Position numbers and translations under genes: made by a program. 64,000 nt of DNA from Candidatus Legionella polyplacis (GTDB lineage Bacteria; Pseudomonadota; Gammaproteobacteria; Legionellales; Legionellaceae): positions 310,001-374,000 of the forward strand of contig NZ_CP135136.1 of assembly GCF_037013735.1 (NCBI RefSeq), in the 5' to 3' direction. This document shows, one piece after another, positions 13,292 through 24,576 of this stretch. Under the pieces are notes generated by a model that made no database searches, was not told the DNA's origin, and worked only from the letters and a program-made list of their open reading frames with translations. Every line of letters begins with the position of its first letter. The stretch's first letter is position 1.

Positions 13292-14638
13292 TTACTTTCC
13301 TATACAAAAATTAGAAAAAATTTCTTCTAATAAATCATTCGAAGAAAATTCCCCAGTAATTTCTCCTAAATATTGATGAGCTAATTTTAAATCTTCAGCT
13401 AATAATTCATCTAACTGACAAGAAATTATCTTCTTCTTACTAAATAACAAAAAACTATATGCCTTATCTAAGGCATTTTTATGTCTTTTTTTAATTAAAA
13501 TTTTTTCATCTATTGACTGCTGAATATTATTAAAAAATAATTCTCTTATAAAATCTTGAATAAGATCTATTCCCATTTTTTTTTTAGCAGAGATATAAAC
13601 AATATTCGAGCACCTTTTCGGTGTAATATTTAAAATATCAATTTTATTAAAAATAATAAGAATAGGTATATTTTTTAATGAAAATTTATTAAGTATTTTA
13701 TTCGATTTAATTTTTTGTAAAGATTCTATAGAATCAATAACAAAAAAAATACAGTCAGCATAAGAAGCTTCTCTTTTTGCCAATCTAATTCCTTCTTTTT
13801 CAATAATTCCTGATTTCTTTCTTAAACCAGCAGTATCTACTAAATGCAAAAGAAAATTATCTAAAAAAATATCTGTTCTAATAAGATCTCTAGTAGTACC
13901 AGGTATACTAGTTACCATAGAAATTTGTTTATTAGACAAAGTATTAATTAAAGTGGATTTTCCAACATTAGTATTTCCTAAAATAACAATTTTTAAACCT
14001 TCAACATATTTTTTTCCTTGTACAGTATTTTTTTTAATTTTTTCAAACAAAAACAAAATATCGTTTATTTTATTTAATATTTTCTTTTGATTTAAATTAA
14101 ACACTTCTTCAGCAAAATCAATAAATGCCTCAATAGAAATACGAAGATTAACAATTTTCTTATTAAGAAATTTAATCATCTTACCAAAATTACCACATAA
14201 TAAACGCATAGACATATTTAAACTTATTTTAGATGTAGATTGAATAATATCAGAAATTGCTTCTGCTTGAGTTAAATCAATTTTTCCATTAATAAAAGCT
14301 CTTTTAGAAAATTCCCCAGGAAAAGCCAATCTAGCACCATAATAAATACATTCCTCTAATAAAATATCTAATATAATTGGAGAACCATGCAAATGAAACT
14401 CAATCACATCCTCCCCTGTGAAAGACTTTGGAGCCTTGAAATAAGTAATTAATCCTTTATCTAAAATTTTCTTATCTCTACCAGTAAATAAACAAAAATG
14501 GCATTTTCTTGGAATCAAGAACTCAGCATTGCTAATTTTCAACGCAATAGAATATGAAGAACTACCTGACAAACGAACAATACCTACCGCGCCTCTCCCT
14601 ATTGGAGTAATTACAGAAACTATAGTATCTAAAATCAT
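13292..14638 (-). CDS. mnmE: tRNA-modification GTPase MnmE
   Basis: With MnmG it makes the aminomethyl-uridine modification at U34 of tRNAs. Domains: N-terminal tetrahydrofolate-binding domain (DTIVSVITPIGRGAVGIVRLS), helical domain, and an inserted GTPase with G1 GNTNVGKSTL, G3 DTAGLR and G4 NKID. The protein ends in the catalytic CIGK motif. At 448 residues it is full length. It is the last gene of the rpmH-rnpA-yidC-mnmE block. mnmG is not beside it. Confidence 0.97.
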   Translation of the reverse strand: MILDTIVSVITPIGRGAVGIVRLSGSSSYSIALKISNAEFLIPRKCHFCLFTGRDKKILDKGLITYFKAPKSFTGEDVIEFHLHGSPIILDILLEECIYYGARLAFPGEFSKRAFINGKIDLTQAEAISDIIQSTSKISLNMSMRLLCGNFGKMIKFLNKKIVNLRISIEAFIDFAEEVFNLNQKKILNKINDILFLFEKIKKNTVQGKKYVEGLKIVILGNTNVGKSTLINTLSNKQISMVTSIPGTTRDLIRTDIFLDNFLLHLVDTAGLRKKSGIIEKEGIRLAKREASYADCIFFVIDSIESLQKIKSNKILNKFSLKNIPILIIFNKIDILNITPKRCSNIVYISAKKKMGIDLIQDFIRELFFNNIQQSIDEKILIKKRHKNALDKAYSFLLFSKKKIISCQLDELLAEDLKLAHQYLGEITGEFSSNDLLEEIFSNFCIGK

Positions 14639-14695
14639 TTAAAAAAAAACTGTATTTACCAAAATTTAAAATTTAAAATAACTATAAAAATAGTC

Positions 14696-16396
14696 TTATC
14701 CATATCTTTTTAAAAAAATCCATTGTTGAACTATAGAAATCATGTTATTAACACTCCAATACAATAATAAACCTGATGGAAAATTCCAAAATAAAACAGT
14801 AAACAAAATTGGAAAAAAAATAATCATCATATTTTGCATAAAATCTTCTTGGGAAGAAGAATTCAATTTTTGTTGAAATAACATTGTTAAACCCATAATT
14901 ATAGATAGTATATGATAAGGATCTGCAACACTTAAATCCTTTATCCAAAAAATAAAATTAGCTTGTCTAAACTCTATACTCTCTAATAAAACCCAATAAA
15001 GAGCAATAAACACTGGAACTTGTATTAAAATGGGTAAACAACTACTAAAAGGATTTATTTTTTCTTGACGATACAAATCTATAGTTAATTTATTTATTTT
15101 ATTCTTATCATCACCATAAAAATCACGTAAAGATTTAAGTTTTGGTTGTAATTTCTTCATAGAAGACATAGATTTATAACTTGTCATAGATAAACGATAA
15201 AACAATAATTTTATTAAAATTGTTGTTAAAACAATAGACCATCCCCAATTACCTGTAATAGTATTTATTAATTTCATTAAACTAAATAGTAAAGAAGATA
15301 AAAACCAGAACCAACCATAATCGATTGTTAAATTCAATGCAGGAGAAATATTTTTTAACACACTTGCTATTTTAGGTCCTATATATAATTTAAAAGAAAT
15401 TATCTTATTCCTTTTAGGAATAACAATTAAATTTTTTGAAATAATTCCAATAACATGAATATTACTTCTATTAATTACCTTAGTATAAATAAAACTATCA
15501 CTACTCCTATTTGTTAAATTTTTAGATAATGATTTACTATGAAATATCCAAGCATTTAAAAAATAATGTTGTTGCATAGCAATCCATCCATTAAAAAACT
15601 TTTCTACCAAATTATTTTTTTCCATACTTTTAAAACTAATTTTTTTATAAAAATGATGTCCAATATTAGAATAAGAAGCTCCAATATAAGATCCTACATG
15701 AAAAAGATTTGAATACTCTTTTTCAGGTAAAATATTTAACAACTGGGAATTAACATATAATTTTAAAGGATATTCACCAATATTTTTAATCAAATACCTT
15801 ACAGAAATCAAATAACTGTTCTTAACAAAAGAAAAAATCTTTTTTACTTCCAAAAAATGATCTATTTTTGAATACAGAACTACATTAAACATGTTATTTT
15901 TTTTATTTTCTAAATTATAATCAACTCTATTTGAACTAAAATTTAATTTTAACATTTCTAACTTTTTATTACGTAATAAATATAAAAAATTATTTGCAGC
16001 AAAGAAATTATTTTTTTTACAATCCAAAATCTTTACTGAATCTCTACTATTTATTCTTACAGGATATTTTACCAATTCCGCTAATATTATATTTCCATTC
16101 TTTAAACTAATATATAAGTTTAATACACTAGTTTTAATATGTACTAAAGAATATTTTTTCAAAAAATTCAAATAAACAGAACTATATTTGCTTGAATACC
16201 TCAATTTTTTTAGAAAAAATATTTTTTTTTCTTGAATAAAAGAAGAAAAATCTTCATTTTTTTGATCCGTACCAATAAAAGTGCTTTTATTATATGATGA
16301 ATTTGTAAAAAATAAACGATCTTTTTCCCATGCCATCCACAAAAAATATACAACTAGAAAAAAAACCATATACAATAAGATTCGCAAATTGACCAT
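14696..16396 (-). CDS. yidC: Membrane protein insertase YidC
   Basis: Inserts and folds inner-membrane proteins, with or without SecYEG; the c and a subunits of ATP synthase are typical clients. The N-terminal signal-anchor helix (RILLYMVFFLVVYFLW) is followed by a diverged periplasmic P1 domain and the five-helix core: NWGWSIVLTTILIK, PILIQVPVFIALYWVL, and the last helix before VNNMISIVQQW. At 566 residues it is a normal gammaproteobacterial length. The gap to rnpA (156 bases) lacks yidD, normally found there. Confidence 0.95.
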   Translation of the reverse strand: MVNLRILLYMVFFLVVYFLWMAWEKDRLFFTNSSYNKSTFIGTDQKNEDFSSFIQEKKIFFLKKLRYSSKYSSVYLNFLKKYSLVHIKTSVLNLYISLKNGNIILAELVKYPVRINSRDSVKILDCKKNNFFAANNFLYLLRNKKLEMLKLNFSSNRVDYNLENKKNNMFNVVLYSKIDHFLEVKKIFSFVKNSYLISVRYLIKNIGEYPLKLYVNSQLLNILPEKEYSNLFHVGSYIGASYSNIGHHFYKKISFKSMEKNNLVEKFFNGWIAMQQHYFLNAWIFHSKSLSKNLTNRSSDSFIYTKVINRSNIHVIGIISKNLIVIPKRNKIISFKLYIGPKIASVLKNISPALNLTIDYGWFWFLSSLLFSLMKLINTITGNWGWSIVLTTILIKLLFYRLSMTSYKSMSSMKKLQPKLKSLRDFYGDDKNKINKLTIDLYRQEKINPFSSCLPILIQVPVFIALYWVLLESIEFRQANFIFWIKDLSVADPYHILSIIMGLTMLFQQKLNSSSQEDFMQNMMIIFFPILFTVLFWNFPSGLLLYWSVNNMISIVQQWIFLKRYG

Positions 16397-16552
16397 AAAA
16401 ATGATTTCCTATCTATTTCACTAATAAATACAAATAAACTAATTAATAATTTAGATTTTCCTACTACTTAATGCAATTTTTTTAAAAAATTTACTATACT
16501 ATAAAGAAATAGTTCTTTTCAATAAAAAAGATTCTTTTCTTCCACTTTTTTT

Positions 16553-16900
16553 TCAAATATTAATTTTCTGAATTTTTTTCCAAACATCATTTAATATATA
16601 AATGACACACTGATTACTTAAGCCAACTATCTTTGCATTTACTAAAATAACTATATCTAAATTATTAATAAAAGTAATTAACCTAAAAGTTTCTTTTATA
16701 AGTCTTTTAATATTATTTCTATTACAAGACTTTTTTATTATTCTTTTAGATAAAACTATTCCAAGTCTACTGGTATCCCCTAATAAATTCTTCCAAAACA
16801 ATAAAATAAAACAAAAAACTACCATTCTTTCTGAATTCCTAAAAACCAATTCAAAATCTTTGGTCTTAAATATTCTTCTACTCTTACCAAAAAAATACAT
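16553..16900 (-). CDS. rnpA: Ribonuclease P protein component
   Basis: Protein cofactor of RNase P, which trims tRNA 5' leaders. The RNR signature is present as SCNRNNIKRLIKETFR, preceded by RLGIVLSKRIIKK. At 115 residues its length is normal. It lies between rpmH and yidC, as in most bacteria. The RNase P RNA gene itself is not in this window. Confidence 0.94.
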   Translation of the reverse strand: MYFFGKSRRIFKTKDFELVFRNSERMVVFCFILLFWKNLLGDTSRLGIVLSKRIIKKSCNRNNIKRLIKETFRLITFINNLDIVILVNAKIVGLSNQCVIYILNDVWKKIQKINI

Positions 16901-16948
16901 AATAATTATTCCTCTATAAGAATAAACTACCTTATATTAAATTTATTA

Positions 16949-17083
16949 TTAAACCGACAACCTTTTTCGCCCTTTCATTCTCCGCCTACTTAATACTAAT
17001 CGACCATTTTTTGTAGACATTCTACATCTAAAACCGTGACACCTTTTTCTTTTTAAATTACTAGGCTGAAAAGTTCTTTTCAT
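16949..17083 (-). CDS. rpmH: 50S ribosomal protein L34
   Basis: 44-residue large-subunit protein with the textbook start [18 protein letters not shown] and end [12 protein letters not shown]. The frame is open for another 18 codons upstream, but the family start and length fix the ATG at 17083. First gene of the rpmH-rnpA-yidC-mnmE block next to the origin, with a good promoter just upstream. Confidence 0.97.
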   Translation of the reverse strand: MKRTFQPSNLKRKRCHGFRCRMSTKNGRLVLSRRRMKGRKRLSV

Positions 17084-17135
17084 AAATATTTTCCAATAAA
17101 ATATACAAAAATAAATAAAAATCAAAGTATTAAAC

Positions 17136-17164
17136 AATATATGTAATTTTTATTAATTAGTCAA
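17136..17164 (-). promoter_or_regulatory. Promoter for rpmH-rnpA-yidC-mnmE
   Basis: On the minus strand, TTGACT (17164-17159), a 17-base spacer, then TATATT (17141-17136), about 50 bases before the rpmH start. It has optimal spacing and a near-consensus -35. It lies about 45 bases from the first DnaA-box-like site, so replication and L34 transcription could influence one another. Confidence 0.5.
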
Positions 17165-17210
17165 CAAAATTTAACATAAATTTTTTTAATAAAGATTAAA
17201 TATATACAAG

Positions 17211-17329
17211 TTATGCACAACTTATTCACAATATCAAAAATTATTCACAACAATAAATATAAAATATTATATATGTGTATTTATAAATACACATATATAA
17301 AAATATATTTTTGTTCATAGTTATACACA
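17211..17329 (+). promoter_or_regulatory. Cluster of four DnaA-box-like sites
   Basis: Four 9-mers in the same orientation close to the TTATNCACA consensus: TTATGCACA (17211-17219), TTATTCACA (17222-17230), TTATTCACA (17241-17249) and TTATACACA (17321-17329). The first two start 11 bases apart, roughly one helical turn. I see no more such sites in the rest of the spacer. The C in each is notable in DNA that otherwise hardly contains C. Confidence 0.7.
17267..17300. repeat. 34-bp perfect palindrome inside oriC
   Basis: Arms 17267-17283 and 17284-17300 are exact reverse complements with no loop, centred on GTGTATTTATAAATACAC. It includes G and C in matching positions (GTGT/ACAC), so it is not just an A/T run. 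It sits between the third and fourth DnaA-box-like sites. A binding site for a dimeric regulator or a cruciform is possible. Confidence 0.75.
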
Positions 17330-17482
17330 TAATATAAAAAATATTATCACTTTTAAAATTTTAAAAAAATCGTAGAGACTATACAAAAGTAAAAAAAAAT
17401 TTTTTATATACTAATATTAAGAAATATAATTCTATCTTTTATTAAAGAATTTACTTAAATATATTAAGATCTTTATTCTATG

Positions 17483-17505
17483 AAAGAATTAATATTCTTT
17501 TTTTT
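17483..17505 (+). terminator. Hairpin followed by T-run in the oriC spacer
   Basis: AAAGAAT (17483-17489), loop TAAT, ATTCTTT (17494-17500), then more T to 17505. The shape resembles an intrinsic terminator read rightward, but the stem has only one G-C pair and no gene ends just upstream. It may simply be an origin hairpin. Confidence 0.25.
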
Positions 17506-17559
17506 ATGTAACATATATATATATATTATTATTTATGTATTGCTTCAAAAAAGAAAATA

Positions 17560-17588
17560 TTGACAATTTCTAAAAATACTAAGATAAT
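17560..17588 (+). promoter_or_regulatory. Possible promoter reading toward dnaA
   Basis: A perfect TTGACA (17560-17565), a 17-base spacer, then GATAAT (17583-17588). It would give a leader of more than 400 bases before dnaA, and transcription across the spacer could help open the origin. Confidence 0.35.
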
Positions 17589-18015
17589 TGACTCTAAATA
17601 AAAGTAATAAAAAACCAAAAATATGTAATAAAATAAAAGAAACTTAGAATTAAACATCTAATTTCATAAAAAATTGCTTAATTTTTATTAAAAAATAAGA
17701 AAAATATTTATTCATACAAAAATATGAAAAAAGAATAAAAACAAATATATTTATACTTTAAAAGTATTTGGCAAAATAATAAATTTTAAATTTTTTTGTA
17801 AAATTTTATTAGAAATAAAATATTTTAATTAACTAATATTATTCAATAATAAAATCTTATTAAGATATAAAATAAACAAAAAATATATAAAATCCATTAA
17901 ATTAAAATTTAGAATTTTTATTAAATAAAATTTTATAAATACCAAAAATCCTAAAAAATTAGATGTTTACAGTAAAAAATTTATATTGAAAAAATTATTC
18001 ATATGCTTTAAAAAA

Positions 18016-19380
18016 ATGTTGAACAATAAAAACCAAAAAAATCTATTAATAATATGGAAAAAATGTCTACTTTCTTTAAGAAAAAATTACCCAAAACAAT
18101 TTAACACATGGATTAAACCAATACAAATAGAAGATAAAAAAAATCATATTAATTTATTGGTACCCAATCAATTTGTAAAAAATGAAATCAAAGAAAATTT
18201 TTTCTCAGAAATAAAAAAAACAATAAAATACTTGAGCAATAACAAAATTAACGTTATCTATTTAAAAATAGGAACTAAAAAAATTAACGATTCTATAAAA
18301 AAAAAAAAATTATTTAAATATAAAAAAAAAATATTTAATTCCTTTAGTTATCTTAATAATTTTAATAAAAAATTTACTTTTACTAACTTTATTGAAGGAA
18401 GTTCCAATTTTCTAGCAAAATCGATAGCTATGAAAGTATCTATGTTACCAGGCAAAAAATATAATCCATTGTTAATCTACGGAAAAACAGGATTAGGTAA
18501 AACTCATTTAATTCATTCCATAGGTAACAAAATACTAAAAAATAATCCTGAATATAAAATATTATATTTACATTCAGAAAATTTTGTATTTAATATGATT
18601 AAATCAATAAAAGAAAAAAGCATTATTGAATTTAAAAACTTTTATAGATCTTTAAATGGATTATTCTTAGAAGATATTCAATTTTTTGCAAACAAAAAAT
18701 ATTCTCAAAATGAATTCTTTCACACTTTTAACACTTTATTAGAACAACAACAACAAGTAGTTTTAACTTCTAATCTTTCTCCCAAAATAATTACTGGGTT
18801 AACAGAACAATTAAAATCAAAATTAAATTACGGTTTAACCGTAAAAATTGAACCACCAAATTTTAATACACGTATCTTAATATTGATTGAAAAAGCAAAA
18901 CAATTAAATATAAATTTACCTAAAAAAGTAATATACTTTATAGCAAATCACATTAATTCTAATGTATTAGAATTAGAAGAAGCACTGAAAAATATTGCTG
19001 AAAATTCTATTTTTACTAAAAAAAAAATAGATATAAAATTAACTAAAAATAGTTTAAGAAATCTTATTACCATAAGAAAGAAATCTGTAGATACTGACAG
19101 TATTAAAAAAGCAGTAATGAAATACTATAATATACAAACAAAAGAATTTTTATCTCAAAAACGATACGCTCATTTAGTAAGATCTAGGCAAATGGCAATA
19201 CTATTAATTAGAAAACTAACAAATCTAAGTTTCAATAATATTAGTACAATTTTTAATAAAAAAAATCATACAACAGCATTGTATTCTTACAAAAAAATGA
19301 GGAAATTAATACAATTAAATAATAATCTTTTAAGAGATTACAAAAAAATACTTGAAATAATATTTTCAAAATATAATTAA
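18016..19380 (+). CDS. dnaA: Chromosomal replication initiator DnaA (diverged AAA+ site)
   Basis: Origin-binding AAA+ ATPase. I take the ATG at 18016 (454 residues, MLNNKNQ); a TTG ten codons earlier is possible. Domain I is recognisable (PKQFNTWIKPIQ). Walker A is intact (GKTGLGKTHL, Lys162), and Walker B is LEDIQF (Glu219-Asp220 instead of Asp-Asp). Box VII reads EQLKSKLNYGL where E. coli has DRLKSRFGWGL, so the positions of R281 and the arginine finger R285 hold Gln265 and Lys269. Sensor II R334 is Leu318 (NVLELEEAL for NVRELEGAL). Domain IV keeps the helix-turn-helix and RSRQMA, but the DHTT signature is NHTT. ATP-dependent switching is probably weakened. It lies seven bases before dnaN. 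Confidence 0.96.
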   Translation: MLNNKNQKNLLIIWKKCLLSLRKNYPKQFNTWIKPIQIEDKKNHINLLVPNQFVKNEIKENFFSEIKKTIKYLSNNKINVIYLKIGTKKINDSIKKKKLFKYKKKIFNSFSYLNNFNKKFTFTNFIEGSSNFLAKSIAMKVSMLPGKKYNPLLIYGKTGLGKTHLIHSIGNKILKNNPEYKILYLHSENFVFNMIKSIKEKSIIEFKNFYRSLNGLFLEDIQFFANKKYSQNEFFHTFNTLLEQQQQVVLTSNLSPKIITGLTEQLKSKLNYGLTVKIEPPNFNTRILILIEKAKQLNINLPKKVIYFIANHINSNVLELEEALKNIAENSIFTKKKIDIKLTKNSLRNLITIRKKSVDTDSIKKAVMKYYNIQTKEFLSQKRYAHLVRSRQMAILLIRKLTNLSFNNISTIFNKKNHTTALYSYKKMRKLIQLNNNLLRDYKKILEIIFSKYN

Positions 19381-19387
19381 CAATTTA

Positions 19388-20530
19388 ATGAAAAAGAAAA
19401 ATATAATTTTTTATATAAAAATATCTAAAAAAACTTTTTTAAATGCTTTATCAATAGTTTTAGGAGCCATAGATAAAAAAAATAATACATTAACAATATT
19501 AGATAATGTTTTAATTGATTCTAAAAAAGATAAAATAGTCTTATCTGCTACAAATTTAGAAATTAAAATTACAACATATATTGTATGTAACAAAAATATG
19601 GAAAATCAAATTAAAATTCCTGGAACAATTACTATTCCAGGAAAAAAATTGTTCCATATATTAAAATTATTGGATTTAAACGATATTCCATCAATTATTG
19701 CAATTAAAAATTCTGCATTAATTAAAACCAATAATAGTAAATTCTTACTCAATACTTTATCTTATAAAAACTATCCAATTAGTGAATTTAAAAATCCAAC
19801 TATTAAAATAATGATAAAATCTTATGATATTGTTAATTTATTTCAATTTACTTATTTTATCATACCAAAAAGTGATTCAAGAATATACTTAAATGGATTA
19901 TTATTAGATTTTACAAAAGGACAAATAACATCAGTTTCTACTGATGGTTACAGAATGGCTATAAAGAAATTCTTTTATGAAAAAATTAATTTTAGTTCCC
20001 AATTTTTATTGCCTAAAAAAGGTGTACAAGAAATACTTAAACTATTGTCTAATACAGAAAATACAGATCTTATTATCTCTGGGAATGAAAATTATTTGCA
20101 ATTTTCCACAAAATTATATAGTATCGAATTAAAACTAATAAAAGCAAAATTTCCTTCATATCAAAAAATCATTCCTACACATCAAGATAAGATTATTCTT
20201 ATAGATCGAGATAAATTTAAACGAGCATTAAAAAGAATTTCAATACTAACTAATGAAAAATCAAAAGCTATTTTATTGCATATAAAACCCTCTGTATTAA
20301 TTTTAACAAGTACTAATAAAGAACAAGAAAATGCTATAGAATTATTAAACGCGGATACAAAAGGAAAAGAAATCAAAATAGGTGTAAATGTAGATTATTT
20401 ATTAGAAATTTTAAACATATTACCAAAAGGATTAGTTAAATTATCAATGCAATCTTCAGATAGTAGTATTTTAATACAAATAAATAATAATAATAACTAT
20501 AAATACATAGTAATGCCTATGAAAATATAG
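19388..20530 (+). CDS. dnaN: DNA polymerase III beta subunit (sliding clamp)
   Basis: Ring-shaped processivity clamp that tethers Pol III to DNA. The call rests on length (380 residues; E. coli 366), on three repeated clamp domains, the conserved SVSTDGYRMA segment in the middle domain, and the C-terminus YIVMPMKI (family MPMRL), which forms part of the partner-binding pocket. A Lys-rich N-terminal stretch adds a few residues. It is co-oriented with dnaA seven bases upstream. recF, which usually follows, is missing. Confidence 0.96.
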   Translation: MKKKNIIFYIKISKKTFLNALSIVLGAIDKKNNTLTILDNVLIDSKKDKIVLSATNLEIKITTYIVCNKNMENQIKIPGTITIPGKKLFHILKLLDLNDIPSIIAIKNSALIKTNNSKFLLNTLSYKNYPISEFKNPTIKIMIKSYDIVNLFQFTYFIIPKSDSRIYLNGLLLDFTKGQITSVSTDGYRMAIKKFFYEKINFSSQFLLPKKGVQEILKLLSNTENTDLIISGNENYLQFSTKLYSIELKLIKAKFPSYQKIIPTHQDKIILIDRDKFKRALKRISILTNEKSKAILLHIKPSVLILTSTNKEQENAIELLNADTKGKEIKIGVNVDYLLEILNILPKGLVKLSMQSSDSSILIQINNNNNYKYIVMPMKI

Positions 20531-20621
20531 GAATATTATTTTCTATATTCTTATTAAATTCTGTTATCATGTAATAATGAATTTTTTATTTAATTAGTTT
20601 ATTATATAAAATTTAAAATAA

Positions 20622-23069
<2,448 letters not shown>

Positions 23070-23101
23070 TATTTTTTTTACATTTTTCAATTAATGAAAA
23101 A

Positions 23102-23226
23102 CGGTAATTTTATAAATATAAATAAATCTACGGCGAGTGATATTATAAATTCCGACAGGTCTGGAAGGAAGCATCGGTAGTAATTAATTCGGGTGTACGA
23201 ATAGAATATATTTTATAAAATTACCG
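23102..23226 (+). ncRNA. ffs: 4.5S signal recognition particle RNA
   Basis: The domain IV core that binds Ffh is unmistakable: ACAGGTCTGGAAGGAAGCA around 23155-23173. The two ends pair perfectly: CGGTAATTTTATAAA from 23102 with its exact reverse complement ending at 23226, closing one long hairpin of about 125 bases. The GGTGTACG segment after the core matches the usual opposite strand. It lies between gyrB and dnaX. E. coli 4.5S RNA is 114 bases. The RNA forms the SRP with Ffh, targeting inner-membrane proteins co-translationally. Confidence 0.95.
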
Positions 23227-23277
23227 AAAGTAAAAAAATTATTAATTATTATTATTTTAATACAATATTTTTTATAC

Positions 23278-24390
23278 ATGAATTATATTACATTAGCTAT
23301 AAAATGGAGACCTCGTAGTTTTTCAGAACTAAAAGGTCAAGAATCTACAGTACATATTTTATGTAATTCTATATTAAATAATAGAATACATCATTCTTAT
23401 ATTTTTAGTGGTGAAAGAGGAATTGGAAAAACAAGTATAGCTAGAATTTTTTCAAAATCTTTAAATTGTGTAAAAGGAATTACAATTGATCCGTGTCAGA
23501 AATGTGATATTTGTAAAAATATTGATAATGGATGTTTTATAGATCTTATTGAAATAGATGGTGCTTCTAAAACAAAAGTTGAAGATATAAAAGATATTTT
23601 GGATAATGTTTATTGCTTACCTTGTCAAGGAAGATTTAGAATCTATTTAATTGATGAAGTACATATGTTATCCCAGCATAGCTTTAATGCTTTATTAAAA
23701 ATATTAGAAGAACCTCCTTCTCATGTAAAATTTTTATTAGCTACTACAAATTTACAAAAAATACCATGTACAGTTTTATCTAGATGTTTACATTTTGAGC
23801 TTCAGCCTTTTTCTATAGAACTGATTAAAGAACATTTAAAATTTGTAATGGAAAATGAAAAATTTTTTTATGAAGAAAAAGCATTATGCTTTTTAGCTAA
23901 ATTATCTAAAGGAAGTATGAGAGATGCTTTGAATTTATTAGATAAAAGTATTAATATTTGTAAAAATAATTATTTAAGTTTGGATAATATCAAATATTTT
24001 ATTAAAATTGGTAAAAAAAACTATGCATTGAAAATTTTAGAATGTTTAGCCAATAATGAAATTAAATCTTTAATTTTGATTATGGAAGATGCTGTTAAAA
24101 ATAACAGTTGTTATTCTTATATTTTAGAAAAAATATTAATTTATTTACATAAAATAACAATTTTACAGTTTTTTCCGAAATGGAAATGTATTCAAAATTT
24201 TCATTTATCTTTTAATAAATCAATACAATTAATAGCCAATAAAATTCCATCGCAATATGTTCAGTTGTTATATCGCATTTGTTTAAAACATTATAAAGAT
24301 ATAGACTTTGCTCCTATTCCTAGTATAGGATTTGAAATGATTATATTTCGTATGTTAAATATTCAACAAAAGTTTATTAAAAATAATTGA
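23278..24390 (+). CDS. dnaX: DNA polymerase III clamp-loader subunit DnaX, short gamma-like form
   Basis: AAA+ motor subunit of the clamp loader. It has Walker A GERGIGKTS, four zinc-binding cysteines (Cys64, Cys73, Cys76, Cys79), Walker B LIDEVHML, and sensor/arginine finger SRC (VLSRCLHFEL). It stops at 370 residues, almost exactly where domain III ends in E. coli DnaX (643 residues). Domains IV and V, which bind the DnaB helicase and the polymerase alpha subunit, are absent. So there is no tau form, and I see no need for the programmed frameshift. It follows the SRP RNA, a usual neighbour. Confidence 0.96.
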   Translation: MNYITLAIKWRPRSFSELKGQESTVHILCNSILNNRIHHSYIFSGERGIGKTSIARIFSKSLNCVKGITIDPCQKCDICKNIDNGCFIDLIEIDGASKTKVEDIKDILDNVYCLPCQGRFRIYLIDEVHMLSQHSFNALLKILEEPPSHVKFLLATTNLQKIPCTVLSRCLHFELQPFSIELIKEHLKFVMENEKFFYEEKALCFLAKLSKGSMRDALNLLDKSINICKNNYLSLDNIKYFIKIGKKNYALKILECLANNEIKSLILIMEDAVKNNSCYSYILEKILIYLHKITILQFFPKWKCIQNFHLSFNKSIQLIANKIPSQYVQLLYRICLKHYKDIDFAPIPSIGFEMIIFRMLNIQQKFIKNN

Positions 24391-24576
24391 TTTTTTAATA
24401 ATTTTTTTAAAATAATTAAATTTGTACAGTTTTTTAGAAAAATATTTGTAATTTAATATATTTTCTAGAAAAAATATTTATTTAGTTTTAATTGAAAATG
24501 ATTTGATTTAGAAATAATATTGTTAAATATTAAAAATTATTTAGTAATTAAATTTTAAAAAATTTAGGAGTTTTAG

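Larger units (their letters stand above)
17165..18015. other. Putative chromosomal replication origin (oriC)
   Basis: About 850 bases without a gene between rpmH (-) and dnaA (+), the classic bacterial oriC location. It contains four DnaA-box-like 9-mers at its left end, a 34-bp perfect palindrome between the third and fourth, several hairpins and long A/T runs that would unwind easily. The + strand is A/C-rich to the left (as in fabF or the atp region) and G/T-rich to the right (gyrB onward), the compositional switch expected at an origin. Origin activity is inferred. Confidence 0.75.
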
